From Parastagonospora avenae f. sp. tritici 18332-5 (taxonomy: Eukaryota > Ascomycota > Dothideomycetes > Pleosporales > Phaeosphaeriaceae), in assembly GCA_022559985.1 (NCBI GenBank), contig JAFJTR010000093.1, positions 1 through 64,000 of the forward strand: a stretch of DNA of 64,000 nt, written 5' to 3'. The notes under the pieces were generated by a model. The model worked only from the letters and a program-made list of their open reading frames with translations. It searched no databases and was not told the DNA's origin. A program made the position numbers and the translations under genes. Position 1 is the stretch's first letter, and every line of letters starts with the position of its first letter. Of this stretch, positions 11,271 through 21,751 are shown in pieces.

Positions 11271-12731
11271 CTATAGCCCGGGTGACGGATCTTCAATATT
11301 CACATGACGTTCTATCATTGCCAGGACATCTGCATCTTGATTCTCCATGTAGAGTGGTCGACGCGATTGATGATGAGGCTCAAATTGCGTTTCACAACGC
11401 GTTAAAGAGACCCATAGCTGCCCCTCTTTTCGAAATATGTGAGCACGGAAGTACCCTTCCAGACATTTCACTACGCCATAATGATCATGATGTATAGGTA
11501 AGATCAATTCTGGTTGGATCGGCAAAGTCTTTTCAAAGAACTGTCGAAGGAAAGACTCATGATGCATAATGGGTGGGACACAATGATCGGGGACCTAGAA
11601 TGTGAACATTGCTGGTTTTAATGCAGTACTGAGATAAGTCCTGTCCAATAGAACATGAATGAGAGTCGTACCGAATCTGGTCGACTGTCTCCAAGAAATC
11701 GGTTTTCAGATTCGGAAACTGGATTCCTGATGCCGCTTTTTCGATTAATGAAATACCTGGACTCAGACTGCCCAGTTTCCAAAGGAATAGGTTTCTTACG
11801 CCTTCCAAGTTGGTCATGGCATCAAATCAAGCAGACAGGATGCATACATCACAAGACATACCATAAACTTTGAGTAAGATTGTAGACCGAGAAATTGGAT
11901 TTCATTACTTGTAGTTCCGCCATGCTTCCACACAACTGATAAGTCTATAGCCGCATCATCTTACGAGCCTTAACAATTTGTATCTCACAATGATGGCGAA
12001 ATCATAGGCGATGACTGGCCTTCTGCTAAGGTGGTTGATTCGCCTTCTGTTAGGCCCATTATGGCAGCTAGCGAAGCACATCGCACCTTATCAGCTTCCA
12101 AGGTTCCAGTTTCCGTTCGAGCGTAGAAAGACTGGAGATGATGGAATTCTTCCGGCTTGAAGTCATCAACGGCTATCCAGCTGGGCGCACACTGCAAGAG
12201 CGTCCTGTCCGTTTGAAGAACAGCTTGGATCTGGTTCCCATAGCGATGCGTGAAGTCCAAGCTCTGGGCGAAGAGCGATGCGAGAAGGTTGTAAGTGACT
12301 AGATACCACATCTTCTCGTGGAAGAAGACTCGGCCTGCAATGATTGCGATCGTGGGTATAAGTGTACTATGATCGTCAAACGTGATCTTTAGGCGTCCTT
12401 CCGGAATGCTGAGCGGAATATCGCGGTGGTTGCATGTGTTTCGTGGGCCTACTCGTATCGGAAGCCACTGTATGGAACCCTGCCCTGATCGGATGGCAAA
12501 GTACCCATCATTGTCAACGTACAGCGAGCGACTTTGTGACACCTTTGGAGACTTTCGAAGTGATGGACTTGATGTCTGCAAATCCGCTGGCCACACTGCC
12601 CAGTTCTGGTTTGCAAATCGGCCAAAGGCGAGGTACGAGTGAAATCTTGTCTGAGCTTGAGTGTCGGGAATCTTGCCGATCTTAGAAAGTCGGGAGCTTC
12701 TGCGAACCAAAGATTGACTTTGAGGTGACAT
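11271..12731 (-). CDS. Orphan multi-exon protein
   Basis: Probably one minus-strand gene with at least four exons. The first begins at 12731 (MSPQSQSLVRRSSRLSKIGK) and is open to about 11990. A short second exon near 11930-11865 is readable as IDLSVVWKHGGTTSNEIQFL followed by SYSKFM and a GTATGT donor. A third covers about 11817-11620 (MTNLEGVRNLFLWKLG), and the last runs to the stop at 11271 and includes HHESFLRQFFEKTLPIQPE. Exact junctions between the first three pieces were not resolved. I recognise no domain, signal peptide or membrane segment. It lies next to and on the same strand as the 736-residue orphan at 13050-15260, and both may be Starship cargo. Confidence 0.5.
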
Positions 12732-13049
12732 AAAGACTTGTTCTTGTGTGTATTATTCAGTAGTAGCTGTTGAGTGGAGGTGTTGCAAGTAGTGTAATTA
12801 GAAGGACGAGCCACGGCTGGCTCTCTGGTGAGTCTTATATCCTGCCACCTCCAATTTTTCTTAGGACTAATTCTGCCTTGCTATATTTAGAACTATCAAT
12901 CAGCTGGTCACGCAACCGATTGGAAACATGCTAATGTACTTCGCCTCACAGATCGTATTGGATTTTAACGCCCATTCACATGCTCGCATATCAATTGGCT
13001 AAGACTGTTCTACATTGTTCTTGGGTCATGACGAGAACCAATTATCTAA
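12732..13049. other. Intergenic between two orphan genes
   Basis: A 318 bp spacer holding the promoter of the gene at 11271-12731 and the 3' end of the next gene. Nothing else recognised. Confidence 0.4.
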
Positions 13050-15260
13050 TTACTGGTATGATCGGTCGTCATAAGCTTCCCTACGTGTCTGCCTGGGCTT
13101 CCTGGCCCCCCTGATCGGCAAAATCTCTTGGAGCTTTGATTCAGGCCCTTGTTCCGAGGGCTCGCTCTTGATCGATCTCGTCACCACTTCTTTCTGCTCT
13201 CGATAAACCTGTTCCGGAATTCCTTGTGCTTCGAATTCGCCGCGCAAGTATTTACGGAAGCGAATCTCGCTCCTCACAGCGAAGTTATAGATCATGATAT
13301 CTCCGACTGTGATCCCTACGAAACGTCTTATAGTTGATCGGATCTCCCAACGTTTTTCGAAGCTCATCTTTTCTTGCTTCAAATCCCATCCTACTAATGT
13401 GTAGCATCGTCCCAAGCGTCGGCGTTCACTGTTTGATTTTGAGTGAGCTCCGTCAAAGCGACGCGGATCGATGTTTTCTAGCGAGTCCTCAAATGCAACA
13501 CCATACCATGCACCTACAAATTCGCTCCCGTATTTCTTCTTTCCAGAAGAGTCTACCGCATCCCCATACCTGTTCATGACATTCGTAACGCAATAATTTT
13601 GAGGAGGATCATTGCCATGCTCCGATCTCCATGTCGGAGTTGGGTAGCGCTCAATACGCCATACAGGTGCATGATTAGGACCATACTGGTTGATGTAGAA
13701 TCTTCCTAGGTGATCGCCCCATCCGACAGTTTTCATGGGCACGCCGTCGAATGCAAAGGTATGCGTTGACGATGACAAAGATGGTATATCTTCTACCAGT
13801 TGGGAAAGCTGGGGTACAGTGCAAAGATCTAGCACTTCTTTTTCTGCACTGAGGGTGTCGCAAACGCCTTTGGAAGCTGTACAAGCACGATTGAGATCTT
13901 CGAGTGCTCCTAACTGCAGTAGTCCAACCTTGTATACAAATTGTAAAACGTTGTTGATTGATTCGTGGGTCTTTCCGCCTAAATGCATAATGAAAGCATT
14001 CTCGAGATCGGCAATTGGGAGATTATGGTCGGTTTGCCGAAGACCCAACCTGGAGTTACACATCTGTAGTTTTTGGTTGACTGCCTGGAACTGCTCCATG
14101 ACAACCGGGATATTGTCTGGACGAATGCGACTTTCGGAATCAGGGTTTTGGCTGATGAGAGCCATGGATATGCTTGCTAGGTGCTTGACTATGTCCACCT
14201 GCTCCGGACGTGGCTGCAGATACGATTCTACGAAACATGAGCGCAGGTCGCTAATGTTCTCCGATACATTTTCATCGATACAGTTGAAGAATCTGCGATG
14301 GGTATCTCTGCCAATCACCATCTTCCAATCGAGTCCCGATTTACGGAGCCTGTTTGTTAAGGTCATTGCAGTCTTGATCAAATCCTTCTGCATCACTTCT
14401 GATGGATCCTGCTCGCATGTGTCTAATGCTTTCTTGAGTTTTGGCATCCATAAGGCGATCTCCGTCGGAGCTACTTTGTACTTTTGGCCGTCCTTGATCG
14501 TATCCAGCTGGGAGTTGAGTTTTGCGAGTTTGATAGAGTCTTCTTTGGAAAATCCACTCTCCCACCACTGGAAAATCACAATGCACATCGTTTTGTGTAT
14601 CCTGCGGATTTCTTCGGGTATTTCTGGGAGTAAACTGTTGATAGTCGAATCCAGGCCCTTGTCCCAGTCTTTTGGCGGCCCTCCAGCTCCATCTAACATG
14701 CGTTGTCGCTTTCCCTCGGAGTCCTCATCCTGACTTTTCTGTTCTTCTAGCTGTCTCTGTCGCTCTTCTGACCATTTTTCATGACTGAACATGCCTCTTG
14801 GTCGCACAAATTCATAAGAATCCTCGTCGTCTTCGATATCCTCAAAGCATTTGTCCAAAACCTCGCTTGTATATTCTTCAGGAAGCTCTTTGATTTGCTG
14901 AGTATAGGCATATATCGTTTTCTTGATCTTCCGAAACAGTTCGGCCTCCTTCTCAAGTCTCCAACGTTCTGCGGCCTCGGGATCGTCCGGTGGTTTCCCA
15001 AATTCATATTTACTCAGGTCTTCGTCCATTGCCTTGATGATCGCGTCTTTTTTCTTCTGTTCCCACTCCTCGGCGGTGAGATCCTGCCTCTCAGGAAGCA
15101 CATGACTGTACAATGTCGTGCGTGCATCGCGGCGCTCCTCATCTCTATCATCATCTGCGTCACCCATAGTCACGGACGCTAAACTTTGTCGATTTTCCGG
15201 CTCGAGATTGCTGTCCGTCGCACGGGCTTGAGAGCTATTTGTTGCGGATTGAGGATTCAT
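13050..15260 (-). CDS. Large orphan protein, 736 residues
   Basis: Long uninterrupted gene on the minus strand with an ATG at 15260. Residues ~60-200 are strongly charged and helical (LTAEEWEQKKKDAIIKAMDE; LEKEAELFRKIKKTI), probably a coiled coil. The middle is helical without signatures. The C-terminal ~250 residues look like a compact domain with GWGDHLGRFYINQYGPNHAP, WRIERYPTPTW, NYCVTNVMNRYGDAV and ETRS-like RWEIRSTIRRFVG. The last 40 residues are basic. I remember similar C-terminal segments in uncharacterised fungal proteins but cannot name a family. No signal peptide or membrane segment is visible. The gene has no introns, in contrast to its neighbours. Confidence 0.75.
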   Translation of the reverse strand: MNPQSATNSSQARATDSNLEPENRQSLASVTMGDADDDRDEERRDARTTLYSHVLPERQDLTAEEWEQKKKDAIIKAMDEDLSKYEFGKPPDDPEAAERWRLEKEAELFRKIKKTIYAYTQQIKELPEEYTSEVLDKCFEDIEDDEDSYEFVRPRGMFSHEKWSEERQRQLEEQKSQDEDSEGKRQRMLDGAGGPPKDWDKGLDSTINSLLPEIPEEIRRIHKTMCIVIFQWWESGFSKEDSIKLAKLNSQLDTIKDGQKYKVAPTEIALWMPKLKKALDTCEQDPSEVMQKDLIKTAMTLTNRLRKSGLDWKMVIGRDTHRRFFNCIDENVSENISDLRSCFVESYLQPRPEQVDIVKHLASISMALISQNPDSESRIRPDNIPVVMEQFQAVNQKLQMCNSRLGLRQTDHNLPIADLENAFIMHLGGKTHESINNVLQFVYKVGLLQLGALEDLNRACTASKGVCDTLSAEKEVLDLCTVPQLSQLVEDIPSLSSSTHTFAFDGVPMKTVGWGDHLGRFYINQYGPNHAPVWRIERYPTPTWRSEHGNDPPQNYCVTNVMNRYGDAVDSSGKKKYGSEFVGAWYGVAFEDSLENIDPRRFDGAHSKSNSERRRLGRCYTLVGWDLKQEKMSFEKRWEIRSTIRRFVGITVGDIMIYNFAVRSEIRFRKYLRGEFEAQGIPEQVYREQKEVVTRSIKSEPSEQGPESKLQEILPIRGARKPRQTRREAYDDRSYQ

Positions 15261-15554
15261 CTTGTTGATTGTTCAGAATGAACGCTGACTGGTGTCATGT
15301 AGCAATCGCGCTTGTTGTCATCTCAATAAATACTGGTACTGGTGCACGAGGGTGCACAACTAGGTTTTGAAAAATAAAATTTACTCTACTATGCACAAGC
15401 GACCGCTACCTAAAGTTGGAAAGCGAATTTATTTCTCGAAATCGAGATCTACGTTTCGGAAATTGGAATCCCTGCAGACAAGGGCCTATAGACTAGAACA
15501 TGTCATATATATTTCAACAAATTAGCCACTACAGACTTAGCAATCTCACTCAAA
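15261..15554. promoter_or_regulatory. Divergent promoter region
   Basis: This 294 bp gap separates the divergent starts of the 736-residue orphan and the cupredoxin-like gene. An AT-rich patch (catatatatttc near 15503) lies ~50 bp before the plus-strand ATG and is a possible TATA element. Confidence 0.4.
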
Positions 15555-16256
15555 ATGTACTTCCTACACATTCTCACATACTTGGTTGCTGGGGTTGCTG
15601 CCAACGCACTTACATGGAAGCATCCGGACAAAGTCTGGAATACTACCGTGTCTCAGATAGGGCCTAACGTGATTTCGACTGGGTCGTATCTGCAACCTAC
15701 GCCAGTACCATCCTCTCGTATTGTTGAAATCTTAATTGGAGATTCTGGCAATCTGGACTTCAACCCAAGTCATCTCATTGCTGCACCAGATACCCTCCTC
15801 CAGTTCGATTTTTCAGGCCAAAACTTCTCTCTGACTCATAGTTTTGAGGTACTTACATGCCTGACTGGCTCTAGATCCAGTATCAAATTCAATAATTCTC
15901 GGATCAGCGATGTGAGTAGTAGGCTTGTAGTCGACTATGTTGTCCCAACCACGGATCCGATGTGGTTTTACTGCACACAGACAATCGCGAAACCGGATTG
16001 CGGGGTAGGGCCGGGTTTCATATTGAACCCCCGAAATCTGACCTCTGTTTCCGAGAACGCATCTCTACCTGTCTCATCAACTAAACCGTATTGCAACGCA
16101 TCGGCGAAAGCACCGACGACCACTACCCTCTCCAACGCAAATAGTTCAATGCAACCATCCAACGGACCTGCACTGTCAAACATGGGCTCCTCTAGCTTGG
16201 GCCTTGCGATTCCAAAAGCGTTGGGACTCCTTGCTTTAGCCCTGGCTTTCTTATGA
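15555..16256 (+). CDS. Secreted cupredoxin-like, probably GPI-anchored protein
   Basis: 233-residue single-exon protein of the fungal extracellular serine-rich/cupredoxin-like type. It has a hydrophobic signal peptide (about residues 1-18, ending near VAANA). The cupredoxin-like core includes VEILIGDSGNLDFNPSHLIA, TLLQFDFSGQNFSLTHSFEV and the typical PMWFYCTQ segment. A Ser/Thr/Asn-rich linker follows, and a hydrophobic C-terminus (ALGLLALALAFL) fits a GPI-attachment signal. The copper ligands of true plastocyanins are only partly matched (HSFEV, WFYC), so copper binding is uncertain. It would act at the cell surface or wall. It lies just outside the left terminal inverted repeat of the NLR element and within the putative Starship. 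Confidence 0.78.
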   Translation: MYFLHILTYLVAGVAANALTWKHPDKVWNTTVSQIGPNVISTGSYLQPTPVPSSRIVEILIGDSGNLDFNPSHLIAAPDTLLQFDFSGQNFSLTHSFEVLTCLTGSRSSIKFNNSRISDVSSRLVVDYVVPTTDPMWFYCTQTIAKPDCGVGPGFILNPRNLTSVSENASLPVSSTKPYCNASAKAPTTTTLSNANSSMQPSNGPALSNMGSSSLGLAIPKALGLLALALAFL

Positions 16257-16882
16257 GACGGAATGGCGATGCCCATACGACAACTATTCGATTACGATGG
16301 GAATTGTCTTATTAGTCAATAGAAAGGGACATTTAGTACATAATTTCTTTTTTTGTAGGATCCTACTCGCTAAGCCTTCCATCGGTCACCACTTTCAACA
16401 ATGGGGCATAATAATTAGGTACAATGAATACAATAACTTCTGCTCATTTTGTTGCATTTTGCTATGTCAGTTTCATTACAACAGCGCGTCTGATCGTTCT
16501 CATTGGCCGACAGCACACCTACCTAGCTGTCATAAGCAAGGAACCACCAGTTTCTCGGTCCGCTCTGAGTGTTACACGAAATAAGAGTCACCAGGAACAG
16601 TACTAGTTAGAGAGGCTATTTCAATATTCATTTGATTGGTTGCTTCTAGGTCATTTGTTCATCTTACGCCAGGAGCATAGTGGAAGGAGCCTGCACGGTC
16701 GTCGATAAAGAGTTGAGTGGAAACTCGGGCGAGTTGCACTAGACGACATACAGGACCGCGAATAAGTATCCTGTGAGCTCTAGCTTTTAATGTGGTTTGT
16801 GCATACAAGCCCATGGAACGGTGGCCGACATGTAGATATCACTGACACAGTCATCTTTTGCACAGTGGATCGTGTCAAGTAA
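16257..16882. other. Intergenic up to the left inverted repeat
   Basis: 626 bp with no supported gene. It holds the 3' end of the cupredoxin gene and runs to the TA dinucleotide at which the left arm of the inverted repeat begins. Confidence 0.4.
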
Positions 16883-17412
16883 TAACGTCCATCCCTGCGT
16901 AACGGGACACCCTGCGTGGCGGGACGCCACCGACACTCCCCATCACAACAAACGCAACAACGGGCTGGAGATATACAAACTCTCGGAATAGTAGCCTGAA
17001 ACTATTAAGTCTATTCTCTCCTAGTCTCTTGGAAAAGTCGGTTCTGCTTACAATGTAATACGACTGTTTAGCATAAGCGTCACGCAACTGCCTCGCTTTA
17101 GCTGGCAGTAGGTACGTCGAAAGCCTATGCATCTTTTTAGAAGTCCGTCAACTTGCAGCTTATTATATCATTATCTCATCCCGAGCACCGCGCTTGAGCT
17201 CGAGAGGTGGTCGTACTTCTGTGCTAACTCCAAGTCTGCCTGCTAGAAGTGCACATGGAGAGGCCCCGCACACCGAACTTAAAGTAGCTTAGCGGTATTC
17301 TATCACTGTTTGACACTAGACCTGTGGCTGTGAGTCTGTGTGGCTGTACAGCAATCGCTGCCAAGTCCTCTAATTAGGACATCCGAAACCTCGCTCGGAT
17401 TGGGAGCAGGGG
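16883..17412 (+). repeat. Left arm of long terminal inverted repeat
   Basis: Starts TAACGTCCATCCCTGCGTAA and ends about at GGATTGGGAGCAGGG (17396-17411). Matching blocks to the reverse complement of 22211-22735 include the CCTGCGTAACGGGACACCCT box, ACAACAAACGCAACAAC, TCAACTTGCAGCTT, GAGGCCCCGCACAC and GTAGCTTAGCGGTA. Many differences between the arms are transitions, which may reflect RIP-type mutation but was not counted. Confidence 0.8.
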
Positions 17413-17605
17413 TGAGCTGCCTACTAGCGGACAGGTCTAATCATGACCCGGGTTTAACTACACGCACAACACTGCAGTTATTCACTTGCCACGCACACCT
17501 GGTTTTAGGAAAGAAACTATTAGAGCCAGAGGCTTATATACAGTTTTGCAACGACGTAAGCGTTGACTTGGAGTAGTTGGCATAAACATATAGAGCTATC
17601 TGTCC

Positions 17606-18144
17606 TCATCTCGCAGACAGCTTCGAGCTTCTGATGACCATCTTCGGTTGCCCACGCAGCGGCTTTGACGCTTTGCCTGCGCGTGCACTTGCGTTGCCAT
17701 CTGCTATCGTAGGAGAGATGGCAAGCTGGCCTTGTTCCTGCGATGCAAGCGCGTCAGCGTGATGCTGGCGACACGCGCGTATGGTTGGATGATCCTGCCC
17801 AAGGACAGCCTGATGCTGGCGACACGCGCGTATGGTTGGATGATCCTGCCCAAGGACAGCCTGATCTCCAGCGGATGCCCTGTCGTACAGCGTAAGGGCT
17901 TCGTGGTAGCGATGCCGGTGTGCGAATAGGCGGGCAAGACAGTATGCGCTCGTGAGCGCGTCTGGATGCTCCTGCTTGAGCACCTTCTCGCTCTGCGCCA
18001 GCGTCTGTCTGTGCATCGCCTCCGCCTCTTTGTACGTCCATATCTTGAGCTGGGGCTGAGAGCTGATGGAGGTGGGGTGCGGGCCAGTCGCAGCTGGTAG
18101 AGCGGACAGGGTCTGGCGCCACCGAGATCCAGCTCTCGCAACAC
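17606..18144 (-). pseudogene. 3' relic of an inverted NLR paralogue (TPR end)
   Basis: On the minus strand this reads as the last TPR and C-terminus of an NLR like the intact one at 18562: YKEAEAMHRQTLAQSEKVL, KQEHPDALTSAYCLARLFAH, then RYHEALTLYDRASAG and LGQDHPTIRACRQH. The intact gene ends with the corresponding YDESFALYERACAGYNAVFG and NHPTTRMCRQH. Nothing upstream (NB-ARC, SesA) remains; the readable part stops at the palindrome at 18.04-18.37 kb. An exact 51 bp tandem duplication (17761-17811 and 17812-17862) repeats the DHPTIRACRQH segment in frame. Confidence 0.7.
17761..17862. repeat. 51 bp tandem duplication
   Basis: Two consecutive identical 51 bp units, each starting gatgctggcgacacgcgcgt. 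The unit is a multiple of three and keeps the minus-strand TPR frame open. Confidence 0.9.
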
Positions 18145-18372
18145 TCTGTGTCCTTAATCCTTGCGACTAAAGCTGCAAAAAGAAATCTCTAAGCGTGCAG
18201 GAACAGCATCTACGTGTGCAAATCTCATAAGATAAGGATCAATGTGCAAACAGTTCCGTATTTCGCAGGCCTGAGAGGTGGACCCTGGGGGCGCCAGACC
18301 CTGTCCGCTCTACCAGCTGCGACTCGCCCGCACCCCGCCTCCATCAGCTCTCAGCCGCAGCTCAAGATATGA
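18045..18372. repeat. Palindrome: ~85 bp inverted arms
   Basis: Left arm about 18043-18128 and right arm about 18288-18371 are near-perfect reverse complements (for example GGCGCCAGACCCTGTCCGCT and CTACCAGCTGCGACT on the right arm), separated by about 160 bp. The inverted NLR relic ends at the left arm, and the promoter side of the intact NLR begins after the right arm. This is the likely hinge of an inverted duplication. Confidence 0.85.
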
Positions 18373-18561
18373 ACATGCAGCTCCTCTAATGCGTGCGCAA
18401 GCGCCTATACTGGTCTTAGCCCCGCGAGGATGTCGTCGGTCTTCCTTATAAGCGGCTTGCTCGCCTGCCTGCCTGCTTGCGCGAGAATACCCTCCTGCCT
18501 CCGGAATACGCGCCCATACCTGCCTAACGCACCCAGCTTGTGTACGCACCGATAACCCGAA

Positions 18562-21500
18562 ATGTCTGGTGCCGAAGCCATTACCGCCATCCAGCTGATC
18601 GACGCCTGCATCGGCATCACTAATACGATCATCGACATCGGGCGTGCCGTTCACGATGCTCAAGGATTACCCCCAACGCTTCGAGACCTGCTCGAGAAGC
18701 TACCAGCGATCCAAGAACTGTTGGAAAGTGCGCAGGAGAGCTGCGAGGAAGGGAGGATCACAGCAAATGCCAGCACAAGCGCACAGCCCATTTTGGAGCA
18801 CTGCAAGGCGGCTTTAGCTGACCTAAAGGACATATTCAGGAAAGCCTGCCCAAAAGATGGGGAGAATCGTACCAAGCGCATCTGGAGAGGCACAAAGACT
18901 GTCTTCTTTGGCCGGGACAGCGAGGTACAGAAGCTCTTGGTGGCCATTCAAGCGGACTTGGAACTTTTAGAGCAGAAGGAGATCTACGCTATTGGCGACA
19001 AGCTGGACGCACTGAAGCAAGTTACGGAAGCACTAGCTCATGGCGAGGACGGCAAATACAAACACTCTGGAGCGGGGAGCATTTTTGCCATTGAAGGCGG
19101 CCATCAAGAAAACTATGTAGGAGGTGGAAATAACAACCGTCAGATCAACAAGCCTGGAGTGTACCATGAAGGCCCTGCAAGTACGTAATTATCGTTCTCA
19201 CGTAGCCACACGAAATTCTCAATCGAGGCAGTTTCTCTTCACTAGCATCCGTCCACAGCGTCCCTAAGTGCACTTTGACGAGTCCGTACTGACGCTGGTG
19301 TTAGTACATAATTACACTTATCTACCACAAGGTAAACTCGGCCTCGAGTGCTATTGAAATAGCTGCGCTTGTTTACTGGTCGCTGACGACAGCGCGACGC
19401 TAGAACGGCCTGAGACACCACCTAGGCCATCGTCCAACGTGCCGTTCCGCCGCGACCCCGAATTTGTCGACCGTGGAACGCAGCTTGACCAGCTACGCAA
19501 GCGATGCGCCGCGCCAGCCTCTCGTGTCGCGCTGGTGGGCCTTGGCGGGGTGGGGTAAGTCTAGCGGAGGCAACCTTAGATTGGCGCTCGCATCTAACAT
19601 AAGGTACAGAAAGTCGCAGCTAGCTATTGAGCACTGCTATCGCACCGCTGAGCAGTCTCCAGAGACGTGGGTGTTCTGGGCGCATGCTAGCAACCCCGCC
19701 CGACTTGAGCAGAGCTTCCGCGAGATCGCCGACCAGGTCAAGGCTCGCGGCCGCAAGGACCCGCACGCAGATGTGTTCAAGCTGGTGCACGACTGGCTGC
19801 GCGATGCGAAGAATGGACGGTGGCTGTTGGTGCTAGACAACGCAGACGATTCTGCCGTCCTTTCTCCAACAGCCGACGGCAGCAAGCTCGGCAGCGCTCT
19901 CCAGCAGCATCTGTCGAGCTATCTGCCCTCAAGCAGGCATGGCTCCGTGCTAGTGACGAGCCGGACAAAGCGCGCGGCGACGCAGGTCGTAGAGGACAGC
20001 GACATCATACGAATCGAGCCAATGCACGAGGCAGCTGCACACGCTCTGCTCCGCAAGAAGTTAGGCGACATAGGAGAAGAAGACGACGATAGCATTCCTC
20101 GGCTAGCAACGACGCTGGATCATATGCCGCTTGCTCTCGTGCAGGCGGCGGCATACATTCGAGAACGAGCGCCGCGATGCTCGGTGCGGCAGTACGTAGA
20201 GGAGTACCAGCAGAGCGACAGCAGAAAGACAAGCCTGCTGAACCGAGGGGCGGGTCATCTTCGCAGGGATAGAGCAGCCAGCAACTCTGTTCTCATAACG
20301 TGGCAGATCTCGTTCGATCACATACGAAGCACAAGACAGTCAGCAGCAGGCCTGCTGTCTCTCATGAGCTTCTTCGACCGACAAGGGATCCAGGAAGCTC
20401 TACTTCGCCGGCAGAGCGGCACAACGGTCGAACGCGTGTCAGATGATAGAACCGACGGCAGGTTTGAGGACGATATCTTGGCCCTGCGGGACTACTCATT
20501 CATCGCGGTAACTAGAGATGCAAAGACGTTTGAGATGCACAGCTTGGTGCAGCTGGCGACGCGCACGTGGCTAGAAAACGAAGGGCAGCTTGACAAGTGG
20601 AGAGAGCAGTTCATCTCTAACCTTTGCGCAGAGCTGCCGACAGGAAAATACGAGAACTGGCAGAAGTGCCAGGCGCTATTTCCACACGCCAAAGCGGCAT
20701 TGGCACAGCGGCCTAAGAATAAGAAGTCACTCAAGAAATGGGCTCTGTTACTGTACAAGGCAGCATGGTACGCATCGGAACGAGGAAGGGCAGGCGAGGC
20801 AGAACAAATGTCGATGGTGTCGATGGAGGTCAGACAGGAGGTGCTTGGGCGTGAGCATCCTTTCACGCTGACGAGCATGAGTAACTTGGCGCAAGTGCTG
20901 GGTCGCCAAGGCAAGTACGAGGACGCGGAAGCGATGAACAGGCAGACGCTGGCGCTGTGTAAGACAGTGCTTGGGCGTGAGCATCCATCCACGCTGGCGA
21001 GCATGAGTAACTTGGCGGGAGTGCTGGAAAGCCAAGGCAAGTACGAGGACGCGGAAGCGATGAACAGGCAGACGCTGGCGCTGTGTAAGACAGTGCTTGG
21101 GCGTGAGCATCCTTCCACGCTGACGAGCATGAGTAACTTGGCGGGAGTGCTGGAAAGCCAAGGCAAGTACGAGGACGCGGAAGCGATGAACAGGCAGACG
21201 CTGGCGCTGTCTGAGACGGTGCTTGGGCGTGAGCATCCATCCACGCTGGCGAGCATGNNNNNNNNNNNNNNNNNNNNNNNNNNNNNNNNNNNNNNNNNNN
21301 NNNNNNNNNNNNNNNNNNNNNNNNNNNNNNNNNNNNNNNNNNNNNNNNNNNNNNCGAGGACGCGGAAGCGATGAACAGGCAGACGCTGGCGCTGTCTGAG
21401 ACGGTGCTTGGGCGTGAGCATCCATCCACGCTGGCGAGCATGAGTAACTTGGCGCTTGTGCTGGGTCGCCAAGGCAAGTACGAGGACGCGGAAGCGATGA

Positions 21501-21751
21501 ACAGGCAGACGCTGGCGCTGAAAGAGACGGTGCTTGGGCGTGAGCATCCAGAGACGCTGACGAGCATCAACAACCTTGCTCATCTTCTCGAAAAGCTGTG
21601 TTGCTACGACGAATCTTTTGCCCTATATGAAAGAGCATGTGCTGGGTATAACGCTGTTTTTGGGGAGAATCACCCAACAACTCGAATGTGCCGCCAACAT
21701 TATGCTACAGCTAGAATAGATGCAACAAAAGGCCAAACCAGCAACTCTTAG
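18562..21751 (+). CDS. NLR-like immune/incompatibility protein: SesA - NB-ARC - TPR (interrupted by assembly gap)
   Basis: STAND-class signalling ATPase. Exon 1 (18562-19180) gives a SesA-type N-terminus (SGAEAITAIQLIDACIGITN ... LPPTLRDLLEKLPAIQELLE) and a Gly/Asn-rich linker (GGHQENYVGGGNNNRQI). An intron 19181-19403 is inferred from phase; it is long and could hide a small exon. The NB-ARC domain begins RRDPEFVDRGTQLDQL. Its P-loop GLGGVGKSQLA is split by a 56 bp intron (19555-19610). Walker B is RWLLVLDNADD, and MPLALVQAAAYIRER marks the GLPL-like motif. The C-terminus is a run of 42-residue TPRs (LGREHPSTLASMSNLA, GKYEDAEAMNRQTLAL), almost identical in DNA. A 97 N gap at 21258-21354 lies inside the repeats. 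Its length does not fit the 126 bp repeat period, so the frame change across it is artificial and the TPR number is unknown. Such proteins act in heterokaryon incompatibility or microbe sensing (family knowledge). Confidence 0.88.
20837..21570 (+). repeat. 126 bp tandem TPR-coding repeats
   Basis: At least six units of 126 bp (42 codons) are visible, with runs of identical bases between units such as GAGGACGCGGAAGCGATGAA. Differences are confined to a few positions (LASM/LTSM, GRQ/ESQ, CKT/SET/KET). Near identity points to recent expansion or gene conversion and explains the assembly gap inside the array. Confidence 0.92.
21258..21354. other. Assembly gap (97 N)
   Basis: Run of N inside the TPR repeat array. 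One missing linker between the flanking bases would need 38 bp, or 164 bp with one further repeat, so the size of 97 is an estimate and not the true length. Confidence 0.97.

Noticed and set aside
13735..14733. 332-codon plus-strand frame opposite the 736-residue orphan
   Set aside because: Cys/Ser/Phe-rich composition typical of an antisense shadow; the minus-strand frame is twice as long and has sensible composition.
19464..19610. Continuous reading of the NLR from 19464 through the intron
   Set aside because: It destroys the P-loop; splicing 19555-19610 gives GLGGVGKS and an upstream NB-ARC start.
20837..21570. CRISPR-like regularly spaced repeats
   Set aside because: The repeats are contiguous 126 bp coding units of a eukaryotic TPR domain, without unique spacers.
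20492..21583. Minus-strand frames across the TPR repeats
   Set aside because: Antisense of the repeated TPR codons; repetition keeps all frames open.
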